NCBI GenBank assembly: GCA_024138025.1
Contig: JAMXBD010001458.1
Coordinates: 124,001-188,000 of the forward strand
Source: Combretum micranthum
Lineage: Eukaryota; Streptophyta; Magnoliopsida; Myrtales; Combretaceae
DNA length: 64,000 nt
Direction of reading: 5' to 3'
Shown here piece by piece: positions 11,601 to 22,695 of the stretch (positions within the stretch are counted from its first letter, which is position 1; every line of letters starts with the position of its first letter). The notes under the pieces are model-generated. The model searched no databases. It had not been told where the DNA came from and saw only the letters and a program-made list of their open reading frames with translations. The position numbers and the translations under genes are program-made.

Positions 11601-14600
11601 TTTTCATTAAGAATTTTACTAAACTACTTTGGTAGGATGTTAGCAAAGTTAGAACATATCTCCAGCACTCTAAATCAGATTTTGAAATCTGAAATTCTTT
11701 TGCAATGAACGCACCAGTACGCTTCTTCCATCCAATGTAATTCCTTCCATTTAGAGTAATATATTTCACTAGATCAAGTTAGATTTTAATCTTATCTTTG
11801 ATTGGATTTAAGATGCATATAAGAAAGCAACAATAGCTTCATTAAGAGGCACCTAGTCGAATCAACATGTTTAAGCAAATACAGAACCAGATAAATGCAT
11901 TCAGCAAATTTAATTTTCACAAAATAAATATGAAAAATGATTTGATATGCCCATTTGGATCCTCACAAAACCTATATTTCTTCACACAACAATGTTCGCA
12001 GCCCATAAAGTATCATTCCCACAGCTATTCACATCTAGTGCCTCCACTTACTAGTTTAGCCAAATTTTTCTAAACTAAAAAAGCCTGTTTATATGTTTTC
12101 AGTCGAATGTGAAATGAAAAAGTAAAAGATATCCATGCTCATATCAGAATAACTCTTGAGGCATCAAAGCATAAAAATGACAAATAAACCATTATCGAAA
12201 AGCAGAATAAAAGGGAGCAAGAAGAAATTATAGGACACTTCTAGTTGCTAACTGTAATCTTGATCACTTTGAGGAAAACTTAGAACAAACCTGCTTTCTT
12301 CCCCTCACTCCAAGATGAGGAGTTGCCAAAGTTATAAAATTGATTGGTTCTAATCCAGCAATCAAACCTTGCCTACATGATATTCTGTCTCTGTTTGCTG
12401 TAGGATTTGCACTACTCTCGGGAAGGTTAGTAGATGAGGCACATGGAGAGTAGAGCACAGAAATGGCATATCTTGCAAATAAACCACCAAGAGAATGAGC
12501 CAAAAAAGAGATCTTCTTCAGGCCCTCTGTCCTTTGTACTACTTGCATAACCTGATTCAAGAAAGATTCCAAACAATTAATATTATTTTTTTACCCATAT
12601 AAGCAACATGTTTTCTTTGTTTCCCCCTTGCTGAGTACCATTGAGCAATTACATATTTCATATGATTCCAGTTTCTGCAAAGAAGCAGAAAGCATTGATA
12701 TGTTCACTTATCTTAAAAATATATTTGTGCACACATGTTTTCTTCTGTTGGTCTTACAAGGCATATTATTAAAACTAGTAAGTTGCTCATACGACAGATA
12801 CTAGAAAACTGATACATTTTGAAGAAAAAAGGTCGATTTAAATGGATACGGAGGTGGCAGATTTTCCCTGAATAAAAGAGCTAAAAGGAAAACTTTATTT
12901 AAGTGACGTTATACAAATAAAACAGGCAAGACTACAAGAGTATGGCTGCAGAGACTGATTAGTGACCTGAGGGAGAAGGGCAAAGAAGGAACTATATCCA
13001 TAGAAAGAAGTTGATTGAAATAAGCTATTAGAAGTTGTGGATATACAAAATCATAAACAAGTTAACTTAAAAAGTTCCAAATTTTCCATAAGCAAAAGTA
13101 AACATGTCATCTTCCATAAAGAACATGTTCCTTGCAAGCAAAAGGTAAGCAGATGTTTAACAAATACAAAGCAATCCCTATGATAAAACAATTTTCATAG
13201 CAGAAATATATAGTTGCAAATAGTTTAACCCTTATTCATCAGCTAGTCGTCTTCCTGCTCCATCAATCCCATCAAATGTTTTAGTATATGAGTTTGTCGA
13301 ACTTGCTGCCAAGGTAGTAATCTACTCAGACTAGCACTTTAACAGGAAACTTAGTATTCTCAGCGCAGGCAACACCCAAGAATCTTCCAGTTGATACATG
13401 GAAGATGAAAGCAAAACCAGCATTGCCATGGGCCACCTTTACTACTAAAATGGGACCAAACATATTTTAGCCCCGAAAATTTATTCAACCATATAGTCGA
13501 AATGGATAAAATTAGCTAATACCTCATGCCATCAGACACACTTTGGAAGATTCAACTACAAGTGTGCAGAACTTGTTTTACGGAATTTGTTGCAAGATCA
13601 TATTTTAGACTACATGCTTTATACTATGCATGAAGCATAAGATCATACAAGTATTGTAAGTCAACATACCATAAATTAAAAAGTTTCTTCCCAAGCGCCT
13701 TTTTAATTCTGATTCTGCATATATCCAGTCACTTGGGCTGCAAACTTCAAGAATTAGTTAATTTTTCATTTTCAGGTAAGAAATATATTATTAGCATTAG
13801 ATGATGTCATCGTTCATTCCACAAAATCCCATACCGTAACTTCCAAAAAATGTAACCTTAGTGCTCATGTATAGTATGGCAGACAAAGCTGAACCAACAA
13901 CTAGGATGTTCTCCATTTATAATCTCTTTTTCTCATAATACACATATAAACACATGTAATATACCATGCTTCCAACTTGGAAATCAACTGCAGATTACCT
14001 TGCCAAGATACCATGTACAAGCACAAGAAGATGATCTGGTTTGCTTCTCATATTTAAACTCCCCCCTGGTGATGCAATGCTTCCTTGAGTTGGAATACTC
14101 ATGGCTTGAGCTCTAAGGCTATGTAGTTTCCAGTTATTATTATTTACTCCTGAAAGCATAACTTGACCAAGTCAGGCAACATGAGTACGAATGACATGAT
14201 GCTAGAACACATTTTCACCTACCAAGTCTCAGCAGCAATTGTGTTTTTAGGAAAAAAATAGAAAATAAAATAATAATAAACCTTAAAGAAACTGAATTTT
14301 GGATTCCAAAGAATGGAGAATTTGGAATTGTAAAAACAGTTTTTATGCCAAAACTTTTCCTTGATAAATATTATTCTTTGCTTTAATACTCAGTGGCCAA
14401 CCAACAGCATAAAGTTATTTATAACAAGGTGAAATTGACATGTTCCAGCATAAATTCTTGAGTAAAAAGAAAGGACCTAGTTAGTGAAGTCGCTCAAAGA
14501 AACATTCCAATGTCAATATACCTGAGGTGTTGCTTTCTAACACTAAATTAATCTACTGGATTGCGGTTGGGAGATTACGACTTTCCATAAGTTGGACAAA

Positions 14601-16096
14601 ATATTTTGAAAATCTCATCTTAACATATAATCGAACCAAATTTCCTGAACTTTGGAAAAGCTATCTTGTACAGTATTTACTGACAATCTCTTTGAAAGTT
14701 CTTCATTCCTTAAAAATTGTTAGTACTTTCTACATTCTACTTTGAATTAACATCCATTTGTAGATCTCACCTGGGAATGACAAATCTAGCTATCGGTTGT
14801 AAACTATTAATTACTAGGGATAATATCACAAATGGTATGCAATTAGGTACCCAAGCTTTGAAATTGATCAATTTAATATCTAAACTTTGGAATTAATCAA
14901 TTTAGTACCTAAAAAAGTATTGTTGGCGTACATGAAAAGTTTTTTCAGGTACTAAATTGATCATTTTTAAAATTCAGATATTAAATTGATTAATTTCAAA
15001 ATTTAAAATTCACGTATTTAATTATATATTTTGTAAAAGTTCAAGTACCATTCACAATATTAACCTTTCTTACTATTAATCATGTTGCGGTACATTATTA
15101 AGTATGCCCTACTCCCACATCAGGTTAAGAACCAAGCTTTAAAAATTTAGCAAATCTCCCACATGATGGAGTGGAGTCTCTACATTTAACACAACCATCA
15201 AAGACTCCAATGTTTTAGTTATTCCATAGAGATAAAGAGACCAAGATGAGCAAATGAACTAATTTCTAATTTAGACAGCTGTGAAACAAAGCTAAGCTTC
15301 AAAGTTATCACATCATGCAATACACATGCATTGATTTCTTCATGCAATCAACATATACGTGTATGAAATTCAAAAAACTAACTAGAAAATACACATTTCA
15401 ATAACCTAATGACAGGGTTAGAAATAAATCATTCCATTCGATATAATCATAATCATAGAGCGAGTCACAATCATGTCTCTCTACAATCTAATCCCGATTC
15501 TATGCTATACCCTTCTTTTTCCAATTTAATGTTCATACTTGCTAAAGCCATTATAACGTTAATATCCATGCAATGTGAATCATCTCTTTTCAGTTACAAT
15601 CCTATCTAAATTTCCCAAAACTAAAATTACTAACCCCACACCCCAAATTCAAAAAACACAAAATCTAACTCCCTCCCCCTCTGCCCCTCCTCGCCTATAC
15701 TATACTCCACACACCCTTTTAATTTTACGTATCCACACATGCATTTCATACGTGCAGATTATTCAGACAAGACCGTCCAATCCATGGTCTAACCACTCGT
15801 ATCCCATCGCATTAACCATACAGTCGTTGATAAAGAACACTTTATTAAACAAAATAGCAAAGCTTCACCAAACCCTGAAAAGAAAAGAAAAGAAAAAAAA
15901 AAGTTGAATTACCAAAAGAATTGGATGAACTCGAGGAGGACGAGGACGAGGATGAGGATGCAGAGGACGAACAAGAACCTAATGAATTGGAAGCTCCTCC
16001 TCCGCTGCTGTTGTTATTATTATTTGTACTACTGGTGTTGTTCCTAAAAAGCGGCGAATAGGTACAACGAGCGTGGACTATGGATGCCGGTGCCAT
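8603..16096 (-). CDS. DUF676 family lipase / putative serine esterase (11 exons; splice-donor and frameshift lesions)
   Basis: Alpha/beta-hydrolase of the plant DUF676 (putative serine esterase, lipase-like) family, expected to hydrolyse an ester; substrate and location cannot be read. Exons on the minus strand: 16096-15913, 14149-13999, 13737-13670, 13305-13235, 12551-12291, 11061-10898, 10403-10348, 9689-9637, 9169-9001, 8897-8800, 8703-8603. All phases agree. Residues 1-61 are Asn- and Ser-rich low complexity; LVLVHG (about 103-108) is the oxyanion strand; FLAHSLGGLFARYA carries the nucleophile Ser178; later blocks include ITLATPHLGV, GRTGAQLFLMD, YANVSYDHMVGWRTSSIRR and EEMIRGLQQLGWKKVDVSF. 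The start is the ATG at 16096, after a CT-rich leader. Two oddities: after exon 4 the intron begins TAAGGG, with no GT, so read-through meets a stop at once; in the last exon one base is missing (near 8668), giving an early TGA at 8667-8665 instead of the downstream TAG at 8605-8603. Product as read is about 437 residues if exon 4 still splices. It may be a recent pseudogene, an allele, or carry assembly errors. Confidence 0.85.
10404..10897 (-). other. Intron 6 of the DUF676 gene, open in both directions
   Basis: The intron separates exons 10898-11061 and 10348-10403 and has canonical GT-AG ends on the minus strand. Overlapping open frames of 72 codons (minus) and 89 codons (plus) occur in it, but neither shows a recognisable motif nor continues the flanking exons. 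They are treated as chance. Confidence 0.6.
14816..15067. mobile_element. MITE-like element in intron 1 of the DUF676 gene
   Basis: The left end GGGATAATATCACAAATGGTA and the right end, reversed (GGTTAATATTGTGAATGGTAC), are imperfect inverted repeats of about 20 bp. The interior is built of GGTACTAAATTGATCAATTT-type segments in both orientations. There is no coding capacity. A target duplication was not clear. It lies inside the 1.76-kb first intron and would be spliced out. Confidence 0.5.
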
Positions 16097-16180
16097 CAAT
16101 TATAATAAGCTAACAAAGAGAAAGAAAAGATAACAAAGAGAGAGAGAGAGAGAGAAAGGATGTTTTCGAATCTTTTTCGG
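16097..16180 (-). promoter_or_regulatory. CT-rich leader upstream of the DUF676 start codon
   Basis: On the minus strand, the sequence just upstream of the ATG at 16096 is a run of CTCTCTCT and TTTCTTT (16108-16158), typical of plant 5' untranslated leaders and core promoters. No clear TATA box could be assigned. Confidence 0.4.
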
Positions 16181-17006
16181 TGTTAAATTCGAGACACGTT
16201 TAATGCCATATCAGCAACACCATCACAGAACCTAGAATAACCCGACACGACAACTCCACACCCACACCCCATGGGACTAAGGTTTGTCTTCGATGAAAAA
16301 TCGGATGCAATCCCCATAACTTTTTGGAGGTTGTTCTTCATATTTTAATTTTTTAGCGGCTTTAGCGGTCTTATAGGGCGGTTAAGAAATATTTTTTTTT
16401 TTTTTTTTTTTTTTGGGGTTCATTTGGGAAAGCAAGTATCATGACTAAAGAAAACCGGGGGTTAGGCATGAGTCTTTTGGGTAGAAGAAGCAGGAAACTG
16501 TTTTCTTCTATTCGTTTTTCAATAAGATATTTATATTATGTCTTTTTTTTTTTCCTTTTATTGGGAAATGTTTTTAATGCTTAAGTAAGTGGGTTGCACT
16601 ATTCACCCATTTAGTTTGATTCTTGGTATTACAATGATCCAAAGGGCAATTTTGTTGTTTGATATGGATCTTGTACTAAGTAACATAAAAAATCAATAAA
16701 TTAAATTGTTAGAGTAGTTGCTTGACATAATCTATATTAGAGTTATTACTTAACTAAGTAACTTAAAAGGTATGTTTCTTACTTTCTTTTTATTTTTTAT
16801 TGATAGACTGTGACATATGTTAACTAAAATATCTTTTAAAAAACTATTAAGCAACTCTCTTAAGAATTCATCAATAAAGAGAGTTGCTAAATGGCCAAAT
16901 AAATAAAGAGAGTTGCTAGATGAGTTGCTTGGCATGAGAATCAATGATTGATATGTTGATGTGGCATGTTAAACAACTTCTTAAGCAACTCCGCATAAAG
17001 TTGCTA
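16181..17006. other. Intergenic stretch between the DUF676 gene and the chromovirus
   Basis: AT-rich, with a long poly(T) run at about 16387-16414. GAGTTGCT / AGCAACTC motifs recur in both orientations between 16700 and 17005, suggesting a further small MITE next to the chromovirus LTR, but its ends were not resolved. No gene is supported; the 64-codon minus frame at 16750-16944 lies within these repeats. Confidence 0.5.
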
Positions 17007-17583
17007 TGCAGCAGGGAAGCAATTGAAATTAACAATCAAGACATTCTGCTAATTTCCAAACCGAATGCAGCAAAGAAATTAGAAGAACAGTAACCTAACT
17101 AAGTCGAATTCAACGAGGATAAAGCTCTAATACAAGCTTAGAGCAAAATTGTTTTTGTATTTTTCATATATATATATATATTTTTTTTTTTTTTGTATTA
17201 TACTCTACTGTATATATATGGTGTAATACAAGCATGTGAATTGTAACTAATTGCTCCCAAAGAAAATATTTTGTTAATACTATCATGTGATTGATGTGCC
17301 ACAATATATTGTTAGTTACAATAGTAATATTCTAGAATAACTACTATTATCATAATATTACGTATGGCCTATTATTTTTAATCTTCAGCTATTGCATTTG
17401 TTTGGCCCATAACATTATTCGACCCACACTCAACACCCAACATTTTCAACCCCCACAATAATCCACTCATGTAAACCATACACTTCACTTCTCACTTTCC
17501 TGGACAACACTTTAGATACTTTAGGTTCCTCTTATTCGTTCAACATTTCAAAATCACTCTCAACTATAGTAAACCCTAGTGTG
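17007..17583 (-). repeat. 3' LTR of the chromovirus
   Basis: This LTR of 577 bp matches 22121-22695 along its whole length, including AAGCAATTGAAATT near one end and AACTACTATTATCATAATATTACG in its middle. The outer dinucleotide on the polypurine side has decayed (CA in place of TG). It contains a TATATA run at about 17168-17182. Confidence 0.88.
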
Positions 17584-17597
17584 TTCCCTCCTTCTTT
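17584..17597 (-). other. Polypurine tract of the chromovirus
   Basis: On the minus strand the bases directly before the 3' LTR read AAAGAAGGAGGGAA, an uninterrupted purine run in the position required for priming plus-strand DNA synthesis. Confidence 0.8.
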
Positions 17598-17639
17598 GAA
17601 GCCCTTAACCACAGGGATTGTTTGGAAACCTCAAACGAA

Positions 17640-18900
17640 GTTCACTGAAGATCTCCTAAGTAGCTTTTGATGGTGGTAGATCCTTCCATAAGACAAGTAC
17701 TAAAGCATCCACTTCGTTTTTTCGTTTAGTAATCTTCTGATCCAAGATGGCTTAAGGTTCTAACTCATGATCTTCACATGATACAGGTAGAAGAGACATT
17801 GGATCTATTCTATCACCATGGTAGGGTTTCAACTGAGACACATGGAACATGAAGTGAATGGTTGCTGCCGAAGGAAGATCTAACTTGTAAACCACATATC
17901 CAACCCTATATAGTATTTTGTACTAGCCATAGTATCTAGGAGATAACTTTTGTACCCTAGATTGCTTGAGGGAACCTTGATGATTAAGTTGTAGCTTGAG
18001 CAACACCATATCTCCAATCTTAAACTCTTTGTTGCTTCTTTTATGATCAGCCCAATGTTTCATGCGCTACTAAGCTCGCTTACAGTGAAACTTAAGCATG
18101 TGTAACATATCCTTCCCGTTGGTTAAAACACTGTCCACCACTACATTTCTAGAATCTCCAGGCACATAACGTAGATGAATTGGGGGTAGATAACCATAAA
18201 GTATTTGGAATGTGTATATTTTGCACTTGTGTGGTAATTAGTATTATACTACCATTCAGCTAATGGTAAAAATTGACTCCATCGCCTGGGATACTCACTC
18301 GTCATGCACCTGAGATATGTTTCCAAACACTTATTCACAACCTCTGTCTGTCCGTTGGTCTGGGTATGATAGGATGTGGATAAATTAAGAGAAACTCCTT
18401 GCAAACTCATGAATTCTTTCCAAAACACACTAATGAAGATTGGATCTCTGTCATTAGTGATAGTTTCAGGCATCCCATGCAGTTTGTAAACATTATCTAG
18501 ATAGAGTTAGGCAACTTGAGATGCTGTGTATGGATGAGCTAATGCCATGAAATGGGCATATTTGCTCAATCAATCAACAACAACTAGCATTGCCTTCTTC
18601 TCATTGGAATTAGGCAACCTTTCCATGAAATCCATGGAGATTTCCTACCAATACTCATTGGGCACCTGAAGTGGTTGTAGTAGCTAATGATATACAACAT
18701 TTTCGTACTTATAACATTGACACACATCACAATTTCCCACACACTGCCTTATAAGTCATTCCTACTTAGTCCAATAGAATACAACAAGAATCTTTTTATA
18801 AGTAGCCTGATTACCCGAGTGACCTCCCAGGATTCCTCCTTGATAAAGCTGAAGCGGTTTTTCCCTTAAGTTAGGTGCAGCCCTAACAACTACCTTCCCT
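17640..18900 (-). pseudogene. Chromovirus integrase with chromodomain (degenerate)
   Basis: On the minus strand, the zinc-binding end is recognisable around 18860-18700 (GILGGHSGNQATYKKI, then CVGNCDVCQCYK). The catalytic core shows SMDFMERLPNS, ITNDRDPIF and TNGQTEVVNK, giving the D-D-E triad positions at about 18645, 18460 and 18352. The longest uninterrupted part is 18249-18473. Behind it, near 17760-17650, AILDQKITKRKN and VLVLWKDLPPSKAT match the chromodomain of plant chromoviruses, thought to steer integration into heterochromatin. Many internal stops make it non-functional. Confidence 0.85.
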
Positions 18901-19049
18901 TTTCTCCTAAGTATCTCTTTGATTAAAAGTGAAATGCTTCACTTCAATGCCTTCCTTCAGTTGATCAATGATTTGATAATAACTATTGGGAAGAAACCAA
19001 CTAGCTCTAATCTCCTCCATTAATTCTAGCGTAGCAATCTATATAGATA

Positions 19050-20900
19050 GGTGATTTAATTGGTTGGCTTCCCTCCTTAATAAAGCATTAGTAGCCACAT
19101 TAGAACTTTCGCTTTTGAACTCAATAGAATAGTCTAATCCTAATAGTTTAGTGAGCCACTTCTGCTAGGTAGGAGTTAGTAGTCACTGCTTAAGTAGGTA
19201 CTTGAGACTTTAGTGATCAGTTTTGATCACAAAAGATCGCCCTAACAAATAATGCCACCACTTCTCTATAGCATAAACCAAAGCCAACAATTCTTTCTCA
19301 TATACTGATAGTCCCCTATGTTTAGGTGCAAGAGTTTTGCTTATATGAGCAATTGGATGATTCTCTTACATAAGGACCCCCTATGCCCTCACCACTTGCA
19401 TCATTCTCAATCATAAACTTTTTAGTGTAATCAAGCAAACATAGAACCAGTGATTGCACTAGAGCTTTCTTCAATTCATCAAATGCCTTTTGAGCATCTA
19501 GACCCCACTAAAACTGATCATTCCTGAGTAGATTGGTAAAGGGTTTAGCTACAATTATTAACCCATGGATAAACCTTCTATAGTAACCTGCCAATTCGTG
19601 AAATCCTCTTAGTTGCCTTACATTAGTTGGAGCTAGCCACTATTTAACTGCTTCAATCTTCCTAGGATCTGTCGCAATGCCATGCTTAGTAATGATATGT
19701 CCAAGATATTCAATCTAATTCACCCCAAATCACACTTGCTATGCTTAAGAAATAATTTATCTTTGCGTAACACTTCAAAGACAATCCTTAGATGCTTTAC
19801 ATGTTGAGTTAAATCAGTACTGTACACCAAAATATCATCGAAAAATACTAAGATAAACTTCTGCAAATATGGCTTAAATAAATCATTCATAAGACCCTGA
19901 AATGTAGATGGAGCGTTAGTCAAGCTAAATGGCCTGACTAAAAACTCAAAGTGTCCATCATGTGTATGGAAAATTTGTCTTGTAGACATCATTTGGGTGT
20001 ATGAGGATCTGATGATAATCAGAATACAGATCTAATTTGTTGAAATAACTTACACCATATAATTCATCAAATAAATCCTCCACAATGGGAATAGGAACCT
20101 GTCCTTAATGGTCTATTTATTAAGTTCTCTATAATCCACACATATCCTCCAACTATTGTCTTTCTTTTTCACTAAGACCACATGGGAGGTAAAGGGTCTA
20201 TGACTGGGGTGAATTATGCCACTAAATAACATTCCTTAATCATTTCTTCCAAAACGGAGTTTTGAACCATGGAATAATTATAAGATCTCAAATTAATCAT
20301 CTTATAGGTAAATCCTATGGTTACATGATCTAGTGGGTGGAAGGGAAATAGGTTCCTCAAATAGATCATGATAAGTTTCTAACAAATGTAGAATTATAGG
20401 ATGCATCACCTATTCTATTGGATCATTAGATCCCACACTATTGATTATCCAACGTTGTTTCACAACTAGATCCAACGAAAGTAAGGATATGGGACATAGC
20501 TTTACTTGAGATACGATTGATGTCTTCTCTTTGTTTTACAAAGTGTACATAGATTCCTGCCATTGATACTCCATCCTTAGTAGCCTGAAATTTTAGTGTA
20601 TTGTTCCCAATGTAATTAGTTAAAGCATGCCAAGAATCATACCATAAGCCTTTTATAGGGAGAATGTAGAAATCAGCTTTGAATGAATGCCTTGCATACT
20701 CCACTCCAATTCATAAACCATGAAATAATTGTACATCTTAACTCCATTAGCCAAATTAACTGTCATTGTCTCAATAGGAGTCAACACACAGTTAAGCTTG
20801 TTGGCTAATCCTTCATCAACAAAATTGGAGGAGTTACTAGTATCAATGAGAATGCTCAGTTCCTTCATGTTGAGGTACCCTGTAACACACATACTTTGCT
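19050..20900 (-). pseudogene. Chromovirus protease, reverse transcriptase and RNase H (degenerate)
   Basis: On the minus strand the protease lies near 20890-20750 with ILIDTSNSSNFVDEGLA, where the family has a D-[ST]-G motif; the Gly is lost here. Reverse transcriptase spans about 20250-19690: GQVPIPIVEDLFDEL, YFNKLDLYSDYHQI, FEFLVRPFSLTNAPSTFQ and the catalytic FFDDILVYS box within 19720-19992. RNase H follows (about 19440-19060), with DASGEGIGGP near its start. Stops and frameshifts break the polyprotein throughout. Confidence 0.85.
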
Positions 20901-20979
20901 AAGCATTGTTGCTGTTTCCATCAATAGCACATAAAGTGAGTGATGCCAGTTCACTCTCCATCCACCTCATCTTCACCTT

Positions 20980-22105
20980 CATTCTCCTTATAAGCTATAA
21001 AAATGTTTAGCCTCTTATTCTACATCTACGACGAGGCCCAAAGGCTTTGTCACACCAAAAGCATTGCTTATTGTGTCTTTTTTCCTCTATTTCTTCAGGT
21101 GTGAGTCTTCAGGTGTTATTAATAGAAGTTGGGTTATGGTTCTTTGGTGGGTTACGAAGGTAACATGCAAGTTGGGGTATGGTTCGGGTTGTGTTCTAGA
21201 CAGTGAAATTTGTAGTAGTTTTGAATTATTTAGAAGATGGATAGGTAGTATTTTGGGTGTAAATGAAAATTTTAGTATTTTTGGTGGGGTTTTGTTTGCG
21301 GTGGTTAAGGACCTTAAGGTGGCTTCCTAGAGCTTAGCAAATATGTAAGCTTGTGATAAATTAGTGGGTTGAAACATTCATATAGGGTATTGTAATTTAG
21401 GCTTTAACCTACTTAGAAAACAACTAAGGAGCTATGTCTCGATGAGTTGGTTCTGGGTTGAGAGGTGAATGAATTAGTCAAGGTAGTTTTGAAGGGTGTC
21501 TATTTGGTGTAGTTCTTTCAATTCAGCCATAGGATCTTCAAAGACATGCTCATTAAAACAAGTTGAAGTGCCATGGGTGAGCTTTTCCTAAGTAATAGGC
21601 GAGACGTCAGTTCTCAACTTAGAATAAGAGGCATACCACTCATAAGGTTTCTCATATGGGTGCATAATGACCACCTTAACCTTCAAATGCTTTGGAGTAT
21701 TATCTATCAAGAAAAACTGTTTTGCCTTGATAATCCATGACTGCAACCTATCACCACTAAATGTTAGAAAGCCGATTTTATTGCTACCTATAGGTAGATG
21801 AGAAACATATGTGTGTTAACCCCAGAAGTGGTGCTTTCAAAACTCGAATCATTCAAGTTGGACCCTTCTACTGGCTTCTGTACACTCAACGGGGTCCAAC
21901 CATAGTTGCCTTTCCTTTAAGTTGTTGCTTAAGCTCTTTTATCGTCGTGACTATTGCTTAAGGGTTTGTTGTTGCTTTTGTAGTGTGTTTGAAAACATTT
22001 TGATCCAACCTTCTTGTCTATCTGACCGATCCTTTATCAGAGTTTTGAACAACTCTTCCATACGTTTGTATTCTCTAGTGCCTTCTGCCATCAGCTCCAA
22101 CAATG
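20980..22105 (-). pseudogene. Chromovirus gag (degenerate)
   Basis: On the minus strand, after the primer-binding site, gag-type sequence reads MAEGTREYKRMEELFKTL, then KAKQFFLIDNTPKHLKVKV, PYEWYASY, DPMAELKELHQIDTLQNYL and LSRLKPKLQYPI. It closes near 21060-21020 with a CFWCDKAF zinc-knuckle-like patch. Stop codons fall at many positions, often in place of Gln. It would encode the nucleocapsid polyprotein in an intact element. Confidence 0.8.
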
Positions 22106-22118
22106 TGCTCCGATATCA
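22106..22118 (-). other. Primer-binding site of the chromovirus
   Basis: On the minus strand, two bases after the end of the 5' LTR, the sequence is TGATATCGGAGCA. It matches the initiator-methionine tRNA primer site common in plant retrotransposons (TGGTATCAGAGC) except at two positions. Confidence 0.8.
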
Positions 22119-22120
22119 GT

Positions 22121-22695
22121 TGCAGTAGAGAAGCAATTGAAATTGACAATCAAGATAATCCACTAAATTCCAAGCTGAATGCAGTGAAGAAATTAGAAGA
22201 ACGACAACCTAACCAAGCCAAATTCAACAAGGATAAAGCTCTAATACAAGCTTGGAGCAAAATTGTTTTTGTGTTTTTCATATATTTTTTTGTATTACAC
22301 TCTATTGTATATATATGGTGCAATACAGGCATGTGAATTATAACTAATTGCTCCTAAAGGAAATATTTTGCTAATACTATCATAGGATGGATGTGCCACA
22401 TCATATGGTTAGTTATAATAGCAATATTCTAGAATAACTACTATTATCATAATATTACGTATGGCCTATTATTTTTAATCTTCAACTACTGCATTTGTTT
22501 GGCCCATAACATTATTCGCCCCACACCCAACACCCAACATTATATTCGTCCCATGTTCAACTCCCACAATAATTGACTCATTTTAAACCATACACTTCAC
22601 TTCTCACTTTCCCCGACAACACTTTAGATACTATAGGTTCCTCTTCTTCATTCGACATTTCAAAATCACTTTCACTTACAGCAAACCCTAATGCA
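22121..22695 (-). repeat. 5' LTR of the chromovirus
   Basis: This LTR of 575 bp is the partner of 17007-17583. On the minus strand it begins TGCATTAGGG and ends CTACTGCA, so it keeps the canonical TG...CA ends. It faces the primer-binding site on its inner side. Confidence 0.88.

Larger units (their letters stand above)
17007..22695 (-). mobile_element. Ty3/gypsy LTR retrotransposon, chromovirus type, degenerate
   Basis: A whole element reads on the minus strand. The 5' LTR is 22695-22121, followed by a primer-binding site, gag, protease, reverse transcriptase, RNase H, integrase and a chromodomain-like segment, then a polypurine tract and the 3' LTR 17583-17007. This gene order and the chromodomain behind integrase define plant chromoviruses. 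The coding region is riddled with stops, many of them TAG or TGA where the family has Gln, Trp or Arg. The LTRs differ at roughly one base in ten by eye, so the insertion is old. No convincing 5-bp target duplication was found. Confidence 0.88.

Noticed and set aside
11482..11769. 95-codon minus-strand frame
   Set aside because: It lies inside intron 5 of the DUF676 gene. The flanking exons join in phase without it and no family motif is visible.
15575..16099. 110-codon plus-strand frame opposite the first exon region of the DUF676 gene
   Set aside because: Low-complexity sequence overlapping the Ser/Asn-rich exon 1 and its intron; it is the shadow of the repetitive coding strand.
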